Shown here: positions 1 through 8,384 of the stretch, in pieces
Position numbering within the stretch: the first letter of the stretch is position 1
Layout of the letters: every line of letters starts with the position of its first letter
Assembly (NCBI GenBank): GCA_017390595.1
Contig: JAFPBC010000133.1
Location: forward strand, 1 to 17,948
Direction of reading: 5' to 3'
DNA: 17,948 nt
DNA from: Selenomonadales bacterium
Lineage (GTDB): Bacteria > Bacillota > Negativicutes > RGIG982
Position numbers and translations under genes: made by a program
Notes under the pieces: generated by a model
The model's input: only the letters and a program-made list of their open reading frames with translations
Databases searched by the model: none
Told to the model about the DNA's origin: nothing

Positions 1-1628
1 GATATATGGAACCCGAGAAATATTATGAGCTGGTACGCGACGTTAAGCAAAAACGCGAAGAACGCAAGGCTCTCATTGATGAGTCGATCGGGGTGCTCGG
101 TGATAAGCTCAAAAGCGCGGGCATCAAGTGTGAGATACACGGGCGTCCGAAACATTTCTTCAGTATCTATCGCAAGATGGTGAAGAAAAACAAGACGCTC
201 AACGAGATATACGACTTGTCTGCGATCCGCGTACTTGTCGATAATATCAGCGATTGTTATGCTGTATTGGGTACGATCCATGCGATATGGAAACCGATCC
301 CGAAACGATTCAAGGACTATATCGCCGTACCGAAGAGCAATATGTATCAGTCGCTCCATACGACTGTTATCGACTTCCATGGGCAGCCGCTCGAGATCCA
401 GATACGCACATATGATATGCATCGCGTTTCCGAATACGGTATCGCGGCGCATTGGAAATATAAAGAAGGCGGCAAAGGCGGCAGCAAAGGTCTCGAAGAA
501 AAAATGTCTTGGCTGCGCCAGCTTATTGAGTGGCAGAAGGAGATCCGCGACCCGAAGGAGTTCGTAGAAGCTGTCAAACTTGACGTGTTTGCCGATGAAG
601 TATTCGTATTCACTCCGCGCGGTGATGTCGTCGCATTGCCTGCGGGTTCGATTCCTCTCGATTTTGCGTATCGCATCCATACGGATGTCGGTCATCGTTG
701 TGCAGGGGCAAAAGTCAACGGCAAGATCGTACCGCTCGAGTATCGTTTGGTCAACGGTGATATCGTTGAGATCATCACGAATAAACAAAGTGCGGGACCG
801 AGCCGCGACTGGCTCAATATCGTCGGTGCTTCGGAAACACGCAACAAAATACGTTCGTGGTTCAAAAAAGAACGTCGTGAAGAAAATATCATCAAAGGCA
901 AAGAACTGTTAGAAAAAGAAAGCAAAAAACTCGGTTACGAATTCAAGACGCTGACGAAGAACGATCGTTTGACGAAAGTTGCTCAAAAACTGGCGGCAGG
1001 TACGGCAGACGATGTATTGGCGACTGTCGGATTCGGTGGGATGACGGCAAAAGGTATCATCAGCAAGCTGTTGGAGATCTACAAAAAAGAGGTCGCCGCA
1101 CAGACACCGCCTGATGTATCTCAGATGCTCGCGTCCCTGAAACCGTCCAATACGAAAGCCAGCAAGTCCAGCCATGGTGTGCTCGTCGAAGGCGAGGCAG
1201 GCTTCATGGTCCGTCTGGCGAAATGTTGTAATCCTATCCCGGGCGATATGATCGTCGGCTACATCACACGCGGGCGTGGGGTATCGGTACATCGGGCAGA
1301 CTGTCCGAATATCAAGCTTGATACGAACGAATACGAACGCATGGTCGATGTCGGTTGGGATATCATGACAGATACGCTTTATAAAGTTACGGTCGAGATC
1401 AATTGCGGTAATCGTGCAGGTCTTATGGCGGAAGTAATGATGGTACCGTCCGAGATGAAGATCAACATTACTTCTATCAATGCACGTACGCATAAAAATA
1501 ATACTGCGACGATCGTTTTGGAGATCGAGATATCGAACAATATGCAGATCGAAACGATCATGACAAAACTGCGTCGATTGAAAGACGTATACAGCGTCTA
1601 TCGTGCGATACCGTCGCAAAAAGGATAG
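1..1628 (+). CDS. relA: Bifunctional (p)ppGpp synthetase/hydrolase Rel/SpoT, 5' end cut by window edge
   Basis: Makes and probably degrades the stringent-response alarmone (p)ppGpp in the cytoplasm. The reading frame is open to base 1. The first ATG (base 6) lies in the linker before the synthetase domain, so the N-terminal HD hydrolase domain (about 190 residues) must lie upstream. Counting from that ATG, residues about 40-155 are the synthetase domain. They carry RFKD at 101-104, the RXKD form typical of bifunctional Rel/SpoT enzymes rather than the EXDD form of synthetase-only RelA. A TGS domain follows at about 200-260 (VFVFTPRGD onward), then a helical region, a Cys-rich/zinc-finger segment (LAKCCNPIPGD and HRADCPN, about 405-435) and a C-terminal ACT domain from about 460. 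The regulatory half is therefore complete. It is the first gene seen of a seven-gene run, and the next start lies 22 nt after its stop. Family identity is secure; the symbol could equally be rel or spoT. Confidence 0.96.
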   Translation, partial: YMEPEKYYELVRDVKQKREERKALIDESIGVLGDKLKSAGIKCEIHGRPKHFFSIYRKMVKKNKTLNEIYDLSAIRVLVDNISDCYAVLGTIHAIWKPIPKRFKDYIAVPKSNMYQSLHTTVIDFHGQPLEIQIRTYDMHRVSEYGIAAHWKYKEGGKGGSKGLEEKMSWLRQLIEWQKEIRDPKEFVEAVKLDVFADEVFVFTPRGDVVALPAGSIPLDFAYRIHTDVGHRCAGAKVNGKIVPLEYRLVNGDIVEIITNKQSAGPSRDWLNIVGASETRNKIRSWFKKERREENIIKGKELLEKESKKLGYEFKTLTKNDRLTKVAQKLAAGTADDVLATVGFGGMTAKGIISKLLEIYKKEVAAQTPPDVSQMLASLKPSNTKASKSSHGVLVEGEAGFMVRLAKCCNPIPGDMIVGYITRGRGVSVHRADCPNIKLDTNEYERMVDVGWDIMTDTLYKVTVEINCGNRAGLMAEVMMVPSEMKINITSINARTHKNNTATIVLEIEISNNMQIETIMTKLRRLKDVYSVYRAIPSQKG

Positions 1629-1650
1629 TATAAAAACGGAAAGGTTGGGT

Positions 1651-2277
1651 ATGATGGAGATAAAAACGATGCAGGTCGGCGCATTGGGAACGAATTGTTA
1701 TATCGTTTCTTGTAAGCGCACGAACGAAGCTATGATCATTGACCCGGGTGGAAACACCTCGGATATCGTGTCGTACGTTCATGCCAAAAAACTTCGTGTA
1801 AAGGCGATCGTAGATACGCATGGACACGCAGACCATATTACCGCGAACGATGACTTACGCAACCTTGTGGATGCGAGATTATATATTCATGAAAAAGACA
1901 GTGCGATGCTTGCTTCTGCCGAAAAGAACTTATCGCTTTTTATCGGCAGACCGATCGAGCTTCGCGCGGCTGACGGTTATCTCAAAGATGGTGACACGCT
2001 CGCTATCGGAGATATCGTATTTACTGTACTTGAGACACCCGGTCATACACCGGGCGGTATCTCGCTCTATACGGATAAAGGCTCTGTATTCAGCGGAGAT
2101 ACGCTCTTTTATCTGTCTGTCGGACGTACCGATTTCCCGGGCGGTTCGATGAGACAACTCAACGAAAGCATCAAGACGAAGCTCTTTACGCTTCCCGACA
2201 AGACTGCCGTTTATCCGGGACATGGTCCGTCTACTGATATCGGTACGGAGAAAGAACAGAATCCGTTTATTTTTTGA
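1651..2277 (+). CDS. MBL-fold metallo-hydrolase, glyoxalase II-like
   Basis: A 208-residue cytosolic metallo-beta-lactamase-fold hydrolase. The metal ligands are all visible: HGHADH at 57-62 (H57, H59, D61, H62), H132 in GHTPGG, D150 in SGDTLF and H191 in YPGHGP. This is the dinuclear pattern of hydroxyacylglutathione hydrolase-like proteins such as Bacillus YqgX. It lacks the long C-terminal glutathione-binding domain of true GloB, so the substrate (a thioester or a small phosphodiester) cannot be named. The ATG at 1651 is chosen because GGAAAGG (1638-1644) lies 6 nt upstream; the ATG at 1654 is equally placed. A longer in-frame start at 1603 would overlap rel and has no ribosome site. Genes of this type often sit beside rel in Firmicutes, so the position supports a housekeeping detoxification role. 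The D-aminoacyl-tRNA deacylase gene (dtd) that often lies between them is absent here. Confidence 0.9.
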   Translation: MMEIKTMQVGALGTNCYIVSCKRTNEAMIIDPGGNTSDIVSYVHAKKLRVKAIVDTHGHADHITANDDLRNLVDARLYIHEKDSAMLASAEKNLSLFIGRPIELRAADGYLKDGDTLAIGDIVFTVLETPGHTPGGISLYTDKGSVFSGDTLFYLSVGRTDFPGGSMRQLNESIKTKLFTLPDKTAVYPGHGPSTDIGTEKEQNPFIF

Positions 2278-2308
2278 TAGGTAGCACATACGAGGAGGGC
2301 GCGGCTAA

Positions 2309-3370
2309 GTGCGATCTCATGTTTTGTTTCGTGTGATTGTATTATCCGTATTGCTTCTGATGGTCGCTTCGGCAACACCGATCTATATCCCGATATTGGT
2401 CGCAGTGGCGGGTGCCTTTTTGCTCCATCCATTGGTAGTGCGATTGACATCGTTTGGGTGGTGGCCGAGTCCGAACGGATACGGTAAAGGTATAGCGATC
2501 ATATGCTCGATACTTATTGCCGCTGCCGTGATGCTGGTTTTAGCAGGCTTTATCGTGCGGCCTATCATAAAAGAAGTCGTGCACTTATCGGAGAATATTC
2601 CTGCCATTTTACAAAGCTTACAACAAGTCTTGAGTGCATTTGTGCAGAATATCAATGATAGTCGTCTGTATAGTGAAGAATTGCAAGGCATGATAAAAGA
2701 TGTTTTGCAAAACAGTATGACGATCGGACTGAATTTCGTCAAAAAGATGGCAACTTTTTCGATAGAAGTGTTTTCGGGCATCATTGATCTTATCGTGATC
2801 CCCGTATTGATATTTTTCTTGCTCAAAGACTATCGTCTTCTTGCCGATAACGTCTTATCGCTCGTTGATGAACGGTATCGTGAGAAGGTGCGGACGCTTT
2901 TGACGGAAGTGGCACAAGCCATCGGTGGGTATCTGCAAGGGCAAATATTGGTATGCTTATTCGTGGGGGCCATGGTATTCGGAGGACTATTCCTCTTGAA
3001 GATACCGTATCCGTTCGTATTGGCATGCTTGGCAGGTATTACGGAAGCGATCCCTATCATCGGACCTATCTTGGCGGCTATCCCTGCGATACTATTGGGA
3101 CTTACCGTATCGCCGATGGTCGCGTGTAAGACAGCACTATTTTATTTTGTCGTGCAACAAATTGAGAATCATATTATCGTACCCAAGATCATGGGGGGAA
3201 GCATCCATTTGCATCCTGTTATCGTCATTACGGGACTATTGCTCGCAGGAGAGTTGTATGGTGTCGGTGGCATGATATTGGCACTGCCCGTGATCGCAAC
3301 GGTACGAATTCTAATAAAACACTTTTGGTGGAAAGAAGAAGGTGGCGTATATGAACATAAGCATGGATGA
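2309..3370 (+). CDS. AI-2E family (UPF0118) membrane transporter
   Basis: A 353-residue polytopic inner-membrane protein. Hydrophobic segments lie near the N-terminus (about residues 5-45), at 65-90, 155-175 and 210-275, and again at 305-335. The segment between about 90 and 150 is hydrophilic and amphipathic, as is usual in this family. The conserved signature EAIPIIGPILAAIPA begins at residue 246. Members include the E. coli exporter TqsA, Bacillus YrrI/YtvI and several Na+/H+ antiporters, so the substrate here (signal molecule, ion or other) cannot be assigned. The start is GTG at 2309, with AGGAGGG (2293-2299) 9 nt upstream. The last 20 nt overlap the start of the following fur gene, indicating cotranscription. 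Its place among rel, fur and hemZ gives no strong clue to function. Confidence 0.88.
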   Translation: MRSHVLFRVIVLSVLLLMVASATPIYIPILVAVAGAFLLHPLVVRLTSFGWWPSPNGYGKGIAIICSILIAAAVMLVLAGFIVRPIIKEVVHLSENIPAILQSLQQVLSAFVQNINDSRLYSEELQGMIKDVLQNSMTIGLNFVKKMATFSIEVFSGIIDLIVIPVLIFFLLKDYRLLADNVLSLVDERYREKVRTLLTEVAQAIGGYLQGQILVCLFVGAMVFGGLFLLKIPYPFVLACLAGITEAIPIIGPILAAIPAILLGLTVSPMVACKTALFYFVVQQIENHIIVPKIMGGSIHLHPVIVITGLLLAGELYGVGGMILALPVIATVRILIKHFWWKEEGGVYEHKHG

Positions 3371-3788
3371 ATTGAAACAGAAATTGCAGGCTCGTCAATA
3401 CAAAATGACGCCGCAAAGACAGATCGTGCTGCAAGTATTCTTGAAACAAGACGATAAACATTTCAGCGCGGAAGAAGTACACAAAATTTTGCGCGACCAA
3501 GAGTATGAGATCGGTCTGGCGACCGTATACCGCACGCTTGACCTGCTCGTTGAACTGGCGATCCTGCAGAAGATCGAATTCGGCGATGGATGCAGTCGTT
3601 ATGAGCTTGCCAAAGCAACAGACGGTCATCATCACCACCATTTGATCTGTCATGGCTGCGGTGAGGTCATGGAGTTTAGCGACGATCTGCTCGAGACGCT
3701 CGAAGCAGAGATCGAAGCACGCTGCGGATTCCAGATAGCTGACCATGAAGTAAAATTCTTCGGATATTGCTCGAAATGTCAAAAATGA
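3351..3788 (+). CDS. fur: Fur-family metal-dependent transcriptional regulator
   Basis: A 145-residue DNA-binding repressor. Residues about 10-85 form the winged helix (MTPQRQIVLQVF, then the recognition segment GLATVYRTLDLL). The C-terminal half is the dimerisation and metal domain. It has a run of five histidines at 93-97 and two CxxC pairs, C100/C103 and C140/C143, that would hold the structural zinc. The spacing DLLE...IE...F.I.DH...F.GYC resembles Bacillus Fur more than PerR or Zur, so iron sensing is the best guess, but Zur or PerR cannot be excluded from sequence alone. The ATG at 3351 is preferred, with AAGAAGG (3336-3342) 8 nt upstream; GTG 3342 and ATG 3363 are alternatives. It overlaps the transporter gene by 20 nt, and its stop overlaps the hemZ start (ATGA), so it is probably translationally coupled to both. 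Confidence 0.88.
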   Translation: MNISMDELKQKLQARQYKMTPQRQIVLQVFLKQDDKHFSAEEVHKILRDQEYEIGLATVYRTLDLLVELAILQKIEFGDGCSRYELAKATDGHHHHHLICHGCGEVMEFSDDLLETLEAEIEARCGFQIADHEVKFFGYCSKCQK

Positions 3789-5269
3789 GTTTTGAATATA
3801 CGTTATTAGACAGCTCGGACGATTTTGTACGTGCGGTAGAATCGACGATAGAGCTTTTTAAAGATGCTTTTCGCGATGTGCTGGTCGGTCGATTGACGAT
3901 CGAAAACAGCTTGCGTGAAGAGGAGCATCTTATCGGAACGAAGTTTTGTTATATTGATGCGGAAGATAACGAGACGGATTGGTACATAGAAAGCACGGTT
4001 CCGCAAAATACATTCCAAACAGATATCGCCGCGAAACGAAGACTGGTATGTTGTCATGTGTTTCGGGCGATGACACGTCTCACGGGAAACGTGCCGAGCG
4101 AATGGGGGATACTCGTAGGTGTCCGTCCTGTTAAGATCGCGCGCACTTATTTGGAGATGGGACTTTCCGAAGAAGAAACGATAACGAGATTGCAAACAGA
4201 TTATCTGATGAGTGCGAACAAGGCAACCTTTATTACAGAAGTAGCGATCAAAGAACGGCCGTTTTTGGTAGTAGAGGCAAACCATATCAGCATCTATATC
4301 GGGATACCGTTCTGTCCGACACATTGCCTGTACTGCTCGTTCCCGTCGGCATTGCTGCCGAAGGATCATGCACAGATCGAGTCGTTCCTTGCTGACTTGA
4401 AACGAGAGATCATGGCAACGGCAGAGATGATCAAGCGTTACGACCTTGTTGTCGATACGCTCTATATCGGTGGCGGTACACCGACAAGCCTGTCCGATGA
4501 GGACTTTTATAATTTGCTTTCGTTTGTAAGAGAGCAGATACCGCTTGAGGCAGTAAAGGAGTTCACAGTCGAAGCAGGCAGACCCGATACGATCACAACG
4601 AAGAAAATCGAAGCGATGTGTATGCACGGGGTGACCCGTATCAGTCTCAATCCGCAGACGATGCAAGAAAAAACTTTAAAACGGATTGGACGAAACCATA
4701 CAGTTCGAGATATAATAGAGATATTCGAGCAAATTCGCCAAAGCTCGATCGCTGTTATCAACATGGATATTATCATCGGCTTGCCGGGAGAGACGGTCGA
4801 AGATGTGCGCGACACGATGGCGCAGATAAAAAGGCTCGCCCCCGACAATATCACGATACATTCCTTGGCGATCAAACGTGCCTCTCCGCTGAAAGAGAAG
4901 CTCATAGAGTATCCGCTTCCGTCGTTCGGTGAAGCGCGAGAGATGTTCCGCGTAGCCGAAGAGATGGCAGGCGAGATGGGGATGAAGCCGTATTATCTGT
5001 ATCGGCAGCGCAATATCCAAGGTAACTTGGAGAATGTAGGGTATGCCAAAGTTGGTGCAGAGAGCATTTATAATATCAGAATGATCGAAGAACGACAGAC
5101 GATCATCGGCATGGGGCCGTCCTCGACGACGAAAATATTATTCCGTGATGGCAAGACGTTCCAAAACTTGCTTCATCCGAAGAATGTCGCCGTCTATGGA
5201 GAAAAGCTGGATGAATATCTGGCTGAACGTGATCGGGTGTTCAACGATATGGCATATAAGGAGGAATAA
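3785..5269 (+). CDS. hemZ: HemZ-type radical SAM coproporphyrinogen dehydrogenase
   Basis: A 494-residue cytosolic radical SAM enzyme of the HemZ branch, near the usual length of about 500. Residues 1-170 form the HemZ-specific N-terminal region. The [4Fe-4S] cysteines follow in the motif CPTHCLYC: C177, C181 and C184. YIGGGTPTSL is the SAM-binding glycine motif, and the remaining TIM-barrel motifs (NMDIIIGLPGET, ASPLKEKL) continue to about residue 400. HemN-related enzymes perform the oxygen-independent decarboxylation of coproporphyrinogen III in haem synthesis. HemZ itself is less well characterised, and not every HemN-like protein has that activity, so the reaction is inferred from the family. 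The ATG at 3785 overlaps the fur stop by 4 nt, and hisS begins 5 nt after the hemZ stop. A haem-related iron-sulfur enzyme coupled to an iron regulator makes sense. Confidence 0.9.
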   Translation: MSFEYTLLDSSDDFVRAVESTIELFKDAFRDVLVGRLTIENSLREEEHLIGTKFCYIDAEDNETDWYIESTVPQNTFQTDIAAKRRLVCCHVFRAMTRLTGNVPSEWGILVGVRPVKIARTYLEMGLSEEETITRLQTDYLMSANKATFITEVAIKERPFLVVEANHISIYIGIPFCPTHCLYCSFPSALLPKDHAQIESFLADLKREIMATAEMIKRYDLVVDTLYIGGGTPTSLSDEDFYNLLSFVREQIPLEAVKEFTVEAGRPDTITTKKIEAMCMHGVTRISLNPQTMQEKTLKRIGRNHTVRDIIEIFEQIRQSSIAVINMDIIIGLPGETVEDVRDTMAQIKRLAPDNITIHSLAIKRASPLKEKLIEYPLPSFGEAREMFRVAEEMAGEMGMKPYYLYRQRNIQGNLENVGYAKVGAESIYNIRMIEERQTIIGMGPSSTTKILFRDGKTFQNLLHPKNVAVYGEKLDEYLAERDRVFNDMAYKEE

Positions 5270-5274
5270 TAGGG

Positions 5275-6534
5275 ATGCTTACAATGGGTCCCAGAGGGAC
5301 AAAAGATATCTTGCCGAAAGACATTGCGAATTGGCGTTATATAGAAAATGTCATTCGTGACACGTGCCGTCTGTTCGACTATGAAGAGATCCGCACGCCG
5401 ATCTTCGAGCATACAGAGCTGTTCTTACGTGGTATCGGTTCGACGACCGATGTCGTTGAAAAAGAAATGTACACATTCACCGACAGAGGCGACCGCAGTA
5501 TCACGCTTCGCCCCGAAAATACGGCGGCAGTCGTACGCTCTTATTTGGAAAACAAATTATACGCAGAAACGGTCCCGTCGAAGCTCTTTTACATAGGACC
5601 GATGTTCCGTTACGACCGTCCGCAGGCAGGTCGTTATCGTCAGTTCCACCAGTTTGGTGTAGAAGCGATCGGTGCGGCAAGCCCGATGATCGATGCGGAA
5701 GTCATCTTGCTTGCAGTACAGATACTCAATACGCTCGGTCTCAAGGACTTGACGCTTCAACTTAACTCGGTCGGTTGTCCGACATGCCGCAAAGCGTATC
5801 GCGACCGTCTCCAAGCTTTCTTGGAAGAGAAAAAAGAAGGTCTCTGCGAAGATTGCAGATCGCGTTTCGATCGTAACCCGATGCGTATTCTCGACTGCAA
5901 AAACGAGAAATGCCAGGCACTTACGGTAGGTGCGCCCGAGATCGCAGATTGTCTCTGCGATGATTGCCAGACGCACTTTACGGCAGTACAGCAGATATTG
6001 ACTGCGGCAGAAGTATCGTTTATCTTGAATCCGCGCCTTGTACGTGGTCTTGACTACTATACGAAAACTGCATTTGAAGTGCAATATGCTCCGCTCGGTG
6101 CGCAGAGTGCCGTATGCGGCGGCGGTCGTTATGATGGTCTCGTAGAAGAATGCGGCGGGAAACCGACACCGGGTATCGGGTTTGCTATTGGTATCGAGCG
6201 CGTATTGCTTGCGCTTGAAAAACAAGATCTCTTGCCGAAAAACGAACCGTCGCTCGATGCGTTTGTCATGCTCCTTCAAAAAGGTGCCGAAGTAGAAGGT
6301 ATGAAAGTCGTTACCGCGCTTCGCAAAAACGGCTTTTCGGCTGAGATCGACTTTGCAGGTCGCAGTCTCAAAGCTCAGATGAAACAGGCAAATCGTCAAA
6401 ATGCACGTTATTCCATCTTACTTGGCGAAGATGAAATAAAAAATAATATCGTAACGATAAAAAATATGCAGACAGGCGAGCAAAAACAAGGTACAATAGA
6501 AGATATGCTCACTAGTATGAAATCGGAGGATTGA
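5275..6534 (+). CDS. hisS: Histidyl-tRNA synthetase
   Basis: A 419-residue class II aminoacyl-tRNA synthetase that charges tRNA(His) with histidine, of normal bacterial length. Visible motifs are RGTKDI at 7-12, the motif 2 region with RPENTA (R79) and RYDRPQ (R112), the histidine-specific loop RGLDYYTKTAFEV (R257), and motif 3 GIGFAIGIERVL near 300-312. A C-terminal anticodon-binding domain starts near 325. The insertion at about 163-235 is rich in paired cysteines, as is common in Firmicutes HisRS. ATG 5275 lies 10 nt after AAGGAGG (5258-5264); ATG 5284 also fits a weaker AGGG. No T-box leader precedes it, since hemZ ends only 5 nt upstream, so any control must act on the whole operon. aspS follows 8 nt after the stop, the classic hisS-aspS pair. 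Confidence 0.98.
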   Translation: MLTMGPRGTKDILPKDIANWRYIENVIRDTCRLFDYEEIRTPIFEHTELFLRGIGSTTDVVEKEMYTFTDRGDRSITLRPENTAAVVRSYLENKLYAETVPSKLFYIGPMFRYDRPQAGRYRQFHQFGVEAIGAASPMIDAEVILLAVQILNTLGLKDLTLQLNSVGCPTCRKAYRDRLQAFLEEKKEGLCEDCRSRFDRNPMRILDCKNEKCQALTVGAPEIADCLCDDCQTHFTAVQQILTAAEVSFILNPRLVRGLDYYTKTAFEVQYAPLGAQSAVCGGGRYDGLVEECGGKPTPGIGFAIGIERVLLALEKQDLLPKNEPSLDAFVMLLQKGAEVEGMKVVTALRKNGFSAEIDFAGRSLKAQMKQANRQNARYSILLGEDEIKNNIVTIKNMQTGEQKQGTIEDMLTSMKSED

Positions 6535-6542
6535 ATAAGCTA

Positions 6543-8330
6543 ATGGATACATTAACAGGATTGAAACGTTCGCACGCATGTGGCGAATTGGGAAAAGCAC
6601 AAGTTGGCCAGACAGTTACGCTTTGCGGTTGGGTATCGCGTCGTCGTGACCATGGCGGTCTTATCTTCGTAGACCTTCGTGACCGTTCTGGTATGGTACA
6701 GGTCGTATTCAACTCGGAAATGGGCGAAGAACAGTTTACAAAAGCTGAATCGCTTCGTAACGAATTCGTTATCGCAGTCGTCGGTAACGTAACGGCTCGT
6801 TCCGCTGAAACGGTAAACGCTAATATGGCAACGGGCGAGATCGAAGTAGAAGTAACAGAACTTCGCATCTTGAACAAAGCAAAAACGCCGCCGTTCTACA
6901 TCCAAGATAACATCGACGTTGATGAAACGCTCCGTCTCAAATATCGTTACCTCGACCTTCGTCGTCCGGAAATGCAGCGCAACTTGATGCTTCGTCATCA
7001 GGTGGCAAAAGGCATGCGTGACTTCTTGGATCGCAACGGTTTCCTTGAGATCGAAACACCGATGCTTACGAAAAGCACGCCGGAAGGTGCTCGTGACTAC
7101 CTCGTACCGAGCCGTGTAAATCCGGGCTGCTTCTATGCGCTTCCGCAGTCTCCGCAGATCTTCAAACAGATCTTGATGGTTGCGGGCTATGAAAAATACT
7201 TCCAGATCGTACGTTGCTTCCGCGATGAAGACTTGCGTGCAGACCGTCAGCCGGAATTCACGCAGCTCGATATCGAGATGTCGTTCGTTGACGATGAATA
7301 TATCTTGAGCATGATGGAAGAAATGGTTGCAGAACTCTTCAAAAATGCACTCAACGAAGATATCAAAACACCGTTCCTCCGCATGACGTGGGATGAAGCG
7401 ATGGACAAATACGGTTCGGATAAACCGGATCTTCGTTTCGATATGCCGCACATCAACATCTCCGATGCTGTTCGCGGTTCGAACTTCAAAGTATTCGAAA
7501 CGGTCCTTCAGGCAGGCGGTGTCGTAAAAGCGATCAACGTCAAAGGTTACTCCAACATTCCGCGCCGCGAACTCGACGGTCTCGTTGAATTCGTAAACAT
7601 CTACGGTGCAAAAGGTTTGGCTTGGATCTGCTATACGGAAGACGGCATCAAATCGCCGATCGCGAAATTCTTCTCCGAAGAGATCTTGGCAAATATCAAA
7701 GAAACGACGCAGGCAGAAACAGGCGACCTTCTCCTCATCATCGCCGACAAAGCTCCTGTCGTAGCACAGGCTCTCGGTGCGCTCCGTCTCGAAATGGGTA
7801 AACGTCGTAACTTGATCGACGAAAACAAACTCTCCTTCCTCTGGGTAGTAGACTTCCCGATGTTCGAATATGACGAAGATGACAAACGCTGGGTAGCAAT
7901 GCACCATCCGTTCACGGCTCCGCGTGAAGAAGATATAGAGCTTCTCGATACCGACCCGGGCAAAGTCAAAGCAAAAGCTTATGACATGGTCCTCAACGGT
8001 ACAGAGATCGGTGGCGGCAGCCTTCGTATCTACAACCGTGATCTTCAGGAAAAAGTATTCAAAACGATCGGTCTTACGAGCGAAGAAGCACACGAAAAAT
8101 TCGGCTTCATGCTCAATGCATTCGAATACGGCACGCCGCCGCACGGTGGTCTCGCGTTCGGTTTGGACCGCTTGATCATGATCATGGCAAAACGCTCCTC
8201 GATCCGCGACGTAATCGCATTCCCGAAAACGCAGAGCGCGACTTGCATCATGACGCAGGCACCGAGTGAAGTAGCACCGAAACAGCTTCGCGAACTCTCC
8301 ATCAAAACGGCCGTTATCGCGAAAAAATAA
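6543..8330 (+). CDS. aspS: Aspartyl-tRNA synthetase, bacterial type, possibly non-discriminating
   Basis: A 595-residue class IIb synthetase of the bacterial type. An N-terminal OB-fold anticodon-binding domain spans about 1-105. The catalytic core includes RYLDLRRPEMQR, SPQIFKQ and motif 2 FRDEDLRADRQPEFTQLD (R227). A GAD insertion domain lies between. GTEIGGGS (486-493) and motif 3 GLAFGLDRL (R543) complete the site. H37 in RRRDHGG matches the histidine associated with non-discriminating enzymes that charge both tRNA(Asp) and tRNA(Asn). ATG 6543 is the only reasonable start, but GGAGG (6525-6529) lies 13 nt away, which is unusually far; coupling to hisS may help. Codon choice (GAA, AAA, CGT) is visibly more biased than in rel or the ABC genes, as expected for high expression. 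No terminator follows the stop before the 6S RNA promoter. Confidence 0.98.
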   Translation: MDTLTGLKRSHACGELGKAQVGQTVTLCGWVSRRRDHGGLIFVDLRDRSGMVQVVFNSEMGEEQFTKAESLRNEFVIAVVGNVTARSAETVNANMATGEIEVEVTELRILNKAKTPPFYIQDNIDVDETLRLKYRYLDLRRPEMQRNLMLRHQVAKGMRDFLDRNGFLEIETPMLTKSTPEGARDYLVPSRVNPGCFYALPQSPQIFKQILMVAGYEKYFQIVRCFRDEDLRADRQPEFTQLDIEMSFVDDEYILSMMEEMVAELFKNALNEDIKTPFLRMTWDEAMDKYGSDKPDLRFDMPHINISDAVRGSNFKVFETVLQAGGVVKAINVKGYSNIPRRELDGLVEFVNIYGAKGLAWICYTEDGIKSPIAKFFSEEILANIKETTQAETGDLLLIIADKAPVVAQALGALRLEMGKRRNLIDENKLSFLWVVDFPMFEYDEDDKRWVAMHHPFTAPREEDIELLDTDPGKVKAKAYDMVLNGTEIGGGSLRIYNRDLQEKVFKTIGLTSEEAHEKFGFMLNAFEYGTPPHGGLAFGLDRLIMIMAKRSSIRDVIAFPKTQSATCIMTQAPSEVAPKQLRELSIKTAVIAKK

Positions 8331-8349
8331 ATCGACAGTGAAACGAATC

Positions 8350-8378
8350 TTGATTTTATGAAAATTATCTGATAATAT
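8350..8378 (+). promoter_or_regulatory. Sigma-A-type promoter of the 6S RNA gene
   Basis: TTGATT (8350-8355) and TAATAT (8373-8378) are separated by 17 nt, which predicts a start near 8385. A 13-nt perfect palindrome (8364-8376) covers the spacer and part of the -10 box and could be an operator. The promoter lies 19 nt after the aspS stop. Confidence 0.75.
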
Positions 8379-8384
8379 TAAGAT

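Noticed and set aside
1603..1650. Longer start (1603) for the metallo-hydrolase
   Set aside because: It overlaps the rel stop, has no Shine-Dalgarno sequence, and adds a basic peptide not usual for the family.
5270..5274. T-box or other leader before hisS-aspS
   Set aside because: Only 5 nt separate hemZ from hisS and 8 nt separate hisS from aspS, leaving no room for a leader.
5779..5980. Cysteine-rich insertion in HisRS as a new zinc domain
   Set aside because: Similar paired cysteines occur in this insertion in other Firmicutes HisRS proteins, so it does not look new.
6552..8144. Open frame of about 530 codons on the minus strand opposite aspS
   Set aside because: The biased codons of aspS rarely create stops on the opposite strand. 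The translation has no recognisable domain and an odd composition (many Phe, Arg and His).
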